From: Mesorhizobium sp. WSM4313
Lineage (GTDB): Bacteria; Pseudomonadota; Alphaproteobacteria; Rhizobiales; Rhizobiaceae
NCBI RefSeq assembly: GCF_002294725.1
Contig: NZ_NSFT01000005.1
Coordinates: 1 to 64,000, forward strand
DNA: 64,000 bases
Reading direction: 5' to 3'
Below the pieces are notes generated by a model that did not search any database, had not been told where the DNA came from, and saw only the letters and a program-made list of their open reading frames with translations. This document shows positions 58,158-64,000 of this stretch, piece by piece. The first letter of the stretch is position 1; each line of letters opens with the position of its first letter. A program made the translations under genes and the position numbers.

Positions 58158-58598
58158 ATGAACGAATTCGACTTCGGCGGCCGTCGCGCCTCGGAGTTCC
58201 GCCACCGCGGCTTCTGGGCGCTGTTCGCCGAACGGCACCCGCAAGAAAGGCAAAGGCTCGCTCGGCGCGGGCCATGGTTCTGGCAGCGCGGGCTGCCGGA
58301 TTTCGCTTTGGTCCTTTCGATGTATGTCGCGCCGGCGCAGAACCATGTCGGCGTCTTCTTCGGGCGCAACGAGAAGTTCGGCGCCACGAAATCCTGGTCG
58401 CGGCTGAAACCGTTCCAGCCGGCGATCGAGTCCAGGCTGAAGCTCAGGCCCGAGCAGAGCTGCGAAGGTCTCGGCATCAACTCGATGTGGCGGGTGAACT
58501 GCTACGCCGAGGACAATTGGCCGGCCATGAGCGACTGGCTGGTGCGGGAATGCTCACGCTTCGAAGAAGCCGTGACCGAAATTCTCGGGCAGCGATAG
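58158..58598 (+). CDS. Hypothetical protein (rhizobial)
   Basis: A 146-residue soluble protein beginning MNEFDFGGRRASEFRHRGFWALFAERHPQER. Contains PDFALVLSMYVAPAQNHVGVFFGRNEKFGATKSW and ends ECSRFEEAVTEILGQR. The GVFFGRNEK..W segment recalls DUF4268-like or nuclease-associated folds, but I cannot assign a family. It follows gapR by 22 bases in the same direction and precedes a small membrane protein. Confidence 0.7.
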   Translation: MNEFDFGGRRASEFRHRGFWALFAERHPQERQRLARRGPWFWQRGLPDFALVLSMYVAPAQNHVGVFFGRNEKFGATKSWSRLKPFQPAIESRLKLRPEQSCEGLGINSMWRVNCYAEDNWPAMSDWLVRECSRFEEAVTEILGQR

Positions 58599-58608
58599 GT
58601 CGCGGGCG

Positions 58609-58905
58609 ATGAGGGATTTTTTCCGTTCGCGCTGGAGAGGCCAGGTTCCGCTCGACCGGCTGTTCTGGCGCGATATGCTGCTGGTCGGTACCATTCTGAG
58701 CATCGCCTCTTCGGCGCTGGCGCTGGTCCTGCTCGGGTTGAAGCTGCCGCTCTGGCTGGTGCTGGCGGTGCATTTCCTCCCCGTTCCCTATACCATTTTT
58801 CTGACGGTCGCTGTCTGGCGGACCGCGGAGAAGGCCGGGGGTTTCAAGGCGCAGCTGATGATGCTCGGTTCCGCCCTCTGGCTGATCACAACGGTCGTTG
58901 TGTAG
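58609..58905 (+). CDS. Small membrane protein, unknown function
   Basis: A 98-residue protein with a basic N-terminus (RDFFRSRWRGQVPLDRLFWRD) and three predicted membrane helices (about 24-44, 48-68, 82-97). The start lies 10 bases after the upstream gene, so the two are probably co-transcribed. No domain recognised. A bidirectional hairpin follows. Confidence 0.7.
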   Translation: MRDFFRSRWRGQVPLDRLFWRDMLLVGTILSIASSALALVLLGLKLPLWLVLAVHFLPVPYTIFLTVAVWRTAEKAGGFKAQLMMLGSALWLITTVVV

Positions 58906-58923
58906 AGCCGGATGGAGCATGAA

Positions 58924-58947
58924 AAAGGGCGGCCGAGGCCGCCCTTT
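58924..58947. terminator. Bidirectional hairpin between convergent genes
   Basis: AAAGGGCGGCC (58924-58934) pairs perfectly with GGCCGCCCTTT (58937-58947). The outer A/T pairs give short T-runs in both directions, which suits termination of both the small membrane-protein gene and msrB. Confidence 0.85.
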
Positions 58948-58967
58948 GCGAAGACTGGAAGCCCAGA

Positions 58968-59372
58968 TCAGGCCGCAGGCTCGAAGCGCAGCGCCACGCC
59001 ATTGATGCAGTAGCGCAGGCCGGTCGGCGGCGGGCCGTCCTCGAAGACATGGCCGAGATGGCTGCCGCAGCGGGCGCAATGGCATTCGGTGCGGACCATG
59101 CCGTAGCTGCGGTCGACGGTGGTCTCGATCGAGCCCGGGACCGGGTCGTTGAAGCTCGGCCAGCCGGTGCCGCTCTCGAACTTCAGCTTGGATTCGAACA
59201 GCGGCTGGTCGCAGCCGACGCAATAGAAGGTGCCGGCGCGCTTCTCGTAGAGCAGGGCGCAGCTGCCGGGGCGCTCAGTGCCATGGTTGCGCATGACGGC
59301 ATACTGCTCCGGCGTCAGCCGGGCGCGCCACTCGGCATCGGTGCGGGTGACGGGATAGGCGTGGGTGTCCAT
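58968..59372 (-). CDS. msrB: Peptide-methionine (R)-S-oxide reductase
   Basis: A 134-residue enzyme repairing oxidised Met. Zinc Cys pairs are CVGC and CARC, the [13 protein letters not shown] motif is present, and the catalytic Cys is in [15 protein letters not shown] precedes the ATG at 59372; the longer frame starting at 59411 is less likely. No signal peptide, so cytoplasmic. Confidence 0.95.
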   Translation of the reverse strand: MDTHAYPVTRTDAEWRARLTPEQYAVMRNHGTERPGSCALLYEKRAGTFYCVGCDQPLFESKLKFESGTGWPSFNDPVPGSIETTVDRSYGMVRTECHCARCGSHLGHVFEDGPPPTGLRYCINGVALRFEPAA

Positions 59373-59465
59373 GGAATCTCCTCGGCCTTGGCGGCTCGTT
59401 GTTGCTTGCAACGGTTATTCGCACAAACATAGGCATCTGTTACAAATGCCGCCAGCGAAAGCGAG

Positions 59466-60656
59466 CTAATGCTTGCGCGACAACTGCCTGGTCGCTGCCT
59501 CAAGCCCTGCCAATGTCAGCGGGAACATGCGGCCACCGAAGATGTTGCCGATCAACTGGATCGAGTGCGTGTAGCGCCAGTTCTTCTCAGCTTCGGGATT
59601 GAGCCATATCGCGTTCGGCCATTGCTGCAGCAGGCGGGCCAGCCACACACTTCCGGCCTCGGGATTCCAGTGCTCGACCGAGCCGCCGGGGTGAGCGATC
59701 TCGTAAGGGCTCATCGAGGCGTCGCCGACAACGATCACCTTATAGTCCGGCCCGTATTTGTGAATGAGGTCGAAGGTCGGGATCCTCTCGGCCAGCCGCC
59801 GGCGATTGTCCTTCCAGACGCGCTCGTAAAGGCAATTGTGGAAGTAGAAATACTCGAGCTGGCGGAACTCGGCGCGCGCGGCGGAAAACAGTTCCTCGAC
59901 GCCGCGTATATGGTCATCCATCGAGCCGCCGACGTCGAAGAACATCAGAAGCTTCACGGCATTGCGCCGCTCGGGCCGGGTCTTGACGTCGAGATAGCCG
60001 TGCTCGGCGGTGGCGTGGATGGTGCCGGGCAGGTCGAACTCCTCCTCGGCGCCCTCGCGTACCCAGCGGCGCAGCCGCTTCAGCGCCACCTTGATGTTGC
60101 GGGTGCCGAGCTCGACGGTGTCGTCGAAGTTCCGGAATTCGCGCTTGTCCCAGACCTTCACCGCGCGGCGATGCCGACTTTCATGCTGGCCGATGCGCAC
60201 GCCTTCAGGGTTGTAGCCATAGGCGCCGAAGGGCGAGGTGCCGCCGGTGCCGATCCATTTCGAGCCGCCCTGATGCCGGCCCTTCTGCTCCTCGAGGCGC
60301 TGCTTCAAGGTCGCCATCAGCTTCTCGAAACCGCCAAGCGCTTCGACCAGCTTCTTTTCCTCCTCGCTCAGGTGCTTTTCCGCCAAACGGCGCAGCCATT
60401 CCTCGGGGATGTTGACGACATCGACGGCATCGGGGCTGCCGAGTGCCTCGACACCCTTGAAGACATGCGCGAAGACCTGGTCGAAACGGTCGATATGGCG
60501 TTCATCCTTCACCAGGGCCGAGCGCGCGAGGTAATAGAAAGCCTCGACGTCATAATCGACCAGCCCGGCCTCCAGCCCTTCCAGCAGCGACAGATATTCC
60601 CTGAGCGAAACAGGAACCCGCGCGGCTTTCAGTTCTAGGAAGAAGGGGATGAACAT
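59466..60656 (-). CDS. VWA-domain (CoxE-like) protein
   Basis: A 396-residue protein with an N-terminal CoxE-like region (MFIPFFLELKAARVPVSLREYLSLLEGL) and a C-terminal von Willebrand A domain (about 225-396). The metal site reads FFDVGGSMDDHI, that is DxGGS in place of DxSxS; this variant occurs in CoxE-like VWA proteins. Probable partner of the MoxR ATPase at 61189, transcribed in the same direction. The ATG at 60656 starts at the family N-terminus. Confidence 0.88.
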   Translation of the reverse strand: MFIPFFLELKAARVPVSLREYLSLLEGLEAGLVDYDVEAFYYLARSALVKDERHIDRFDQVFAHVFKGVEALGSPDAVDVVNIPEEWLRRLAEKHLSEEEKKLVEALGGFEKLMATLKQRLEEQKGRHQGGSKWIGTGGTSPFGAYGYNPEGVRIGQHESRHRRAVKVWDKREFRNFDDTVELGTRNIKVALKRLRRWVREGAEEEFDLPGTIHATAEHGYLDVKTRPERRNAVKLLMFFDVGGSMDDHIRGVEELFSAARAEFRQLEYFYFHNCLYERVWKDNRRRLAERIPTFDLIHKYGPDYKVIVVGDASMSPYEIAHPGGSVEHWNPEAGSVWLARLLQQWPNAIWLNPEAEKNWRYTHSIQLIGNIFGGRMFPLTLAGLEAATRQLSRKH

Positions 60657-60663
60657 CAGTCCC

Positions 60664-61110
60664 TTATAGCAAATCGTACTCGATGAATCCGGTCCGCCGC
60701 GCCACATGGTCGTAGAGCCGGCGCGCCGTGGCGTTGGTCTCGTGCGTCATCCAGTAGACATTCTTGACGCCGATCTTGCCGGCCTCGTCCCGCACCGCTT
60801 TGATCAGCGCCGCGCCCACGCCTTTGCCGCGCACCTCCGGATCGGCGAACAGATCCTGCAGGTAGCAGTTGTTGACCAGTGACCAGCAGGAGCGGTGGTA
60901 GAGGTAGTGAGTCAGTCCAACCGCTTTGCCGTCGAGCGTGGCGATGAAGCCTTTCGGCTCGAATTCGCCTGCCGTGAACAAACGCTTCCAGGTGACGTCG
61001 TAGACCTCGTCCGGCAGCTTGGTCTCGTAGAAGGTGAGGTAGGCAGTCCAGAGGCGCCGCCAGTCGGTGTGGTCGGACTGCGCGAACGGGCGGACGACGA
61101 TCTCGGACAT
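60664..61110 (-). CDS. GNAT-family N-acetyltransferase
   Basis: A 148-residue acetyltransferase with VRPFAQSDHTDWRRLWTAYLTFYE at the start, acetyl-CoA loop DLFADPEVRGKGVGAALIKAV, and VYWMTHETNATARRLYDHVARRTGFIEYDL at the end. Substrate unknown. It lies between moxR and the VWA gene, 7 bases before the VWA start, so probably in one transcript. Confidence 0.9.
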   Translation of the reverse strand: MSEIVVRPFAQSDHTDWRRLWTAYLTFYETKLPDEVYDVTWKRLFTAGEFEPKGFIATLDGKAVGLTHYLYHRSCWSLVNNCYLQDLFADPEVRGKGVGAALIKAVRDEAGKIGVKNVYWMTHETNATARRLYDHVARRTGFIEYDLL

Positions 61111-61188
61111 CTTTTCTCCTCCAGTGCTTTCGGTCCGAAGCTGCGGCAGCGACCGATTGCCGGCAACGGTCCACGAACGGGGAAAGCG

Positions 61189-62028
<840 letters not shown>

Positions 62029-62208
62029 CTTTTCTCCTGTCCGTGCGGCGGACCGTAAGGAGGCTGGACGGGCCGCGCAAGGGCGGTTGCCGGACAGCTT
62101 CCCATCGGGACGGTCCGCAAGACGAATTATGCGCAAATGGTGACCCGTTTCTCTGGCGCACGGCTAATCATCGGCCTATATTTGTCGACGGCGGTCTGCG
62201 CTTCCCGG

Positions 62209-62380
62209 CAGGAGAAACTTATCCCCGGGGCCTTATCGATCCTTAGGGAGCTGTCCCTGGGAAGACCCGTGGGTTTTCTCACACGGCGCCCACCTACTTT
62301 GTAGGCACCCGGGATCGACCTCTCCACCGGTTGTGTGGATCGTCGCTCTCCCGTTTTTCGGGAGACAAGCGTCTTCTCTG
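62209..62380 (+). ncRNA. ssrS: Probable 6S RNA
   Basis: About 172 bases directly upstream of the 5-formyltetrahydrofolate cyclo-ligase gene, the classic location of 6S RNA. The ends (CAGGAGAAACTTATCCCCG and CGGGAGACAAGCGTCTTCTCTG) pair into a long irregular closing stem; the middle can open as a bubble. 6S RNA mimics an open promoter and binds sigma-70 RNA polymerase. The exact ends are estimates. The frames on the reverse strand here are likely shadows. Rfam model RF00013 would decide. Confidence 0.7.
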
Positions 62381-62437
62381 TTTTGACGCAGTTCAAGGAA
62401 AACCGCTGCGCACTTTTCCTCGAATTGCGCTAGAAAG
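62377..62437. repeat. Dispersed intergenic repeat, copy 2
   Basis: TCTGTTTTGACGCAGTTCAAGG...CACTTTTCCTCGAATTGCGCTAG, related to 30156-30214. It follows the probable 6S RNA and ends 50 bases before the next gene. Confidence 0.7.
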
Positions 62438-62486
62438 CGTCGCTCCTAAATCCCCATCCAAATCTGACCCTTTCTAGCGTCGGCGC

Positions 62487-63068
62487 ATGTCACCTTCCAA
62501 AGACCTGAAAAAACAGCTTCGCAAGGAGGCGCTGGCGCGCCGGGACGCGCTCGACGAGTTCTGGCGCGTCGAGATCGCGCTCGAAATGGCCGAGACCGCG
62601 AAGGAAGAAATCGACTTCGAGCCTGGCCGGGTGGTCTCCGGCTTCTGGCCGATGCGCTCCGAGGTCGATGTGCGGCCGCTGATGTTCGCGCTGCGCGAGA
62701 AGGGCGCAAGGCTCTGCCTGCCGGCGATCCTCGACAAGACCACGATCGTCTTTCGCGAGCTGGTGCGCGGCGCGCCGATGGTCGAGATGGGATTCGGCAC
62801 GGTCGGGCCGCATGAAGAGGCGGAAGTGCTCGACCCGACGCTCATGCTGGTGCCGCTCGCCGCCTTCGACGGCCGCGGCCACCGTATCGGCTACGGCGCC
62901 GGCTATTACGACCGCGCCATTGCCAGGCTGGCCGACAAGGGCATCACGCCGAGGCTGATCGGCATCGCCTTCGATTGCCAAGAAGTCGAGCGGGTGCCGG
63001 ATGAGAACCATGACGTCATCATTCCGGAAATATTGACCGAGAGCGGGTTGCGCCGGTTCACGACTTGA
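62487..63068 (+). CDS. 5-formyltetrahydrofolate cyclo-ligase
   Basis: A 193-residue ATP enzyme of folate metabolism (YgfA family). Conserved parts: KKQLRKEALARRDAL at the start, VSGFWPMRSEVDVRPLM, LCLPAILD, and LVPLAAFDGRGHRIGYGAGYYDRAIARL, which contains the ATP and substrate loop. It immediately follows the probable 6S RNA, as in many bacteria. Confidence 0.95.
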   Translation: MSPSKDLKKQLRKEALARRDALDEFWRVEIALEMAETAKEEIDFEPGRVVSGFWPMRSEVDVRPLMFALREKGARLCLPAILDKTTIVFRELVRGAPMVEMGFGTVGPHEEAEVLDPTLMLVPLAAFDGRGHRIGYGAGYYDRAIARLADKGITPRLIGIAFDCQEVERVPDENHDVIIPEILTESGLRRFTT

Positions 63069-63114
63069 CGCGGGCGCCCACCCGGCAAATACTACTGAAT
63101 TCCAGTAGGCTGGC

Positions 63115-63384
63115 ATGCTTGAATTCGAATGGGACGACCAGAAGGCGACGAGCAATCTTGCCAAGCACGGTGTGGCATTTGCGGATGCCAAACGCCTGTT
63201 CGACGACATCCGTGCTCTGCATTATTCCGATCGCTCCATGGAGCGCTTCATTGGCATCGGAATCGTCAATGGATTGGTGCTGACGGTGGTTTACACCGAA
63301 CGCGGCGACCGAATAAGACTGATCTCCGCCAGAAAGGCGACGCGCCATGAGCAAAAAGCATATGACCAAGCACGCAGGGACTGA
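63115..63384 (+). CDS. BrnT-family toxin
   Basis: An 89-residue ribonuclease toxin of the RelE-like fold. Features: EFEWDDQKATSNLAKHGVAFADAKRLFDD at the N-terminus, VYTERGDRIRLISARKATRHEQKAYDQ at the C-terminus. The WDxxKxxxNxxKHG and IRLISAR..T..E motifs are the BrnT signature. The following gene overlaps its last 38 bases. Confidence 0.92.
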   Translation: MLEFEWDDQKATSNLAKHGVAFADAKRLFDDIRALHYSDRSMERFIGIGIVNGLVLTVVYTERGDRIRLISARKATRHEQKAYDQARRD

Positions 63385-63697
63385 ATCCGATTGGGAACGT
63401 CTGCGCAGCATGAGCGACGCGGAGGCGGAGGCTGGCGCCCTGGCGGATAAGGACAATCCACCGCTCAGCACGGATCGGCCGGGAGTGGCATCTGTTGCCC
63501 GTGTCAAAGTGATCCGCCGGGCCTTGCATCTTACCCAGGAGGAATTTTCCGTCCGCTATCGCATTCCGCTCGGCACGCTTAGGGACTGGGAGCAGGGCAG
63601 AACAGAGCCGGACCAGGCGGCACAGGCCTATTTGCAGGTCATCGCCAAGGAGCCGGATACGGTGTCGCGGGCGCTCGGTACGCGCAGCGCCGCATGA
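63347..63697 (+). CDS. XRE-type antitoxin paired with BrnT
   Basis: A 116-residue protein with an N-terminal BrnA-like part (TESDWERLRSMSDAEAEA...DNPPL, about residues 13-41) and a C-terminal XRE helix-turn-helix (VIRRALHLTQEEFSVRYRIPLGTLRDWEQGRTEPD, about 53-90). It overlaps the brnT 3' end by 38 bases, as toxin and antitoxin genes often do. Likely autoregulates the pair. It differs from classical BrnA, which uses a ribbon-helix-helix domain. Confidence 0.85.
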   Translation: MSKKHMTKHAGTESDWERLRSMSDAEAEAGALADKDNPPLSTDRPGVASVARVKVIRRALHLTQEEFSVRYRIPLGTLRDWEQGRTEPDQAAQAYLQVIAKEPDTVSRALGTRSAA

Positions 63698-64000
63698 GAC
63701 TTCTCTTTCTCGGCGACATGGTTGGCAAAACGGGGCGCACGGCAGTCTGGGAGCAACTGCCGGGGCTGATTTCCGACTTCAAGCTCGATTTCGTCATCGT
63801 CAATGGCGAGAACGCGGCCGGCGGCTTCGGCATCACCGAAGAGATCTTTCGCGAGACGCTCGCGGCCGGCGCGGATGTCGTCACCACCGGCAACCATGTC
63901 TGGGATCAGCGCGATGCGCTGATCTTCGCGCCGCGCGAGGAGCGCTTCCTGCGTCCCTCCAATTTTCCCAGGGGCACGCCGGGCCGCGGCTCGGGCGTCT
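63694..64000 (+). CDS. YmdB-family metallophosphoesterase (5' part; cut by window end)
   Basis: The visible 102 residues begin MRLLFLGDMVGKTGRTAV and contain FVIVNGENAAGG and VVTTGNHVWDQRDAL, the TIGR00282/YmdB-type calcineurin-like phosphoesterase signature (metal-binding Asp, Asn and His). These enzymes hydrolyse cyclic nucleotides or related phosphodiesters. It starts inside the antitoxin stop codon (ATGA), and the rest lies beyond 64000. Confidence 0.92.
   Translation, partial: MRLLFLGDMVGKTGRTAVWEQLPGLISDFKLDFVIVNGENAAGGFGITEEIFRETLAAGADVVTTGNHVWDQRDALIFAPREERFLRPSNFPRGTPGRGSGV

Noticed and set aside
62127..62396. Reverse frame over the 6S RNA region
   Set aside because: It covers the structured RNA region, has no ribosome binding site and no domain.

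Overview
The window looks like chromosomal DNA of a nodulating-type alphaproteobacterium of the order Hyphomicrobiales, most probably Mesorhizobium. The reasons are the high GC content, the rhizobial fixNOQP-fixGHIS plus hemN/fnrN set, a pyruvate carboxylase of rhizobial length with a TTG start, a GapR protein, ribosomal protein L21 with the long Ala/Lys-rich plus helix-hairpin-helix tail, and many palindromic intergenic repeats. The genus is an inference from gene content. No rRNA was seen. One tRNA and one probable 6S RNA gene are present.

Positions 1-18,760 form an accessory region. It opens with the tail of a probable IS5-type transposase. A microaerobic respiration cluster follows: hemN and fnrN are divergent around one FNR/FixK box, then fixNOQP (cbb3 oxidase, with its own box) and fixGHIS (assembly and copper supply). 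After that comes a patchwork: heptamer repeats, an orphan FNR/FixK box, a stand-alone caspase-like gene between two diverged direct repeats, a UbiH/UbiM-type hydroxylase, a GGDEF-EAL protein and about 1.1 kb of apparently decayed DNA. It ends with a tyrosine integrase beside an intact tRNA-Ser(CGA). This layout suggests an integrated island whose far end lies outside the window.

Positions 18,860-42,200 are mostly core genome: rplU-rpmA, a GNAT, an EEP-family phosphohydrolase (reverse), obgE-proB-proA-nadD, an MFS permease and an MscS channel (reverse) that separate nadD from rsfS-rlmH, then envC-ctpA-divergent polysaccharide deacetylase-rppH (envelope and RNA turnover), alr-dadA (alanine racemisation and D-alanine oxidation), a secreted protein, a LysR regulator, mmsA and two tandem paralogous small secreted proteins. 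MITE-like inverted-repeat elements and 7-bp tandem repeats sit in the gaps.

Positions 42,200-54,000 are catabolism and uptake. A GntR/FCD repressor with palindromic operators is divergent from a trans-4-hydroxy-L-proline pathway (deaminase, D-hydroxyproline dehydrogenase, epimerase). A HAD hydrolase comes next, then a complete branched-chain-type amino acid ABC transporter (livHMGF, a small membrane protein, and a binding protein). LivG carries an unusual C-terminal helix-hairpin-helix extension resembling the tail of L21.

Positions 54,100-64,000 hold pyruvate carboxylase, GapR, two small unknown proteins, msrB (reverse), a reverse moxR-GNAT-VWA group, a probable 6S RNA followed by 5-formyltetrahydrofolate cyclo-ligase, a BrnT-type toxin overlapping an XRE-type antitoxin, and the start of a YmdB-type metallophosphoesterase cut by the window end.
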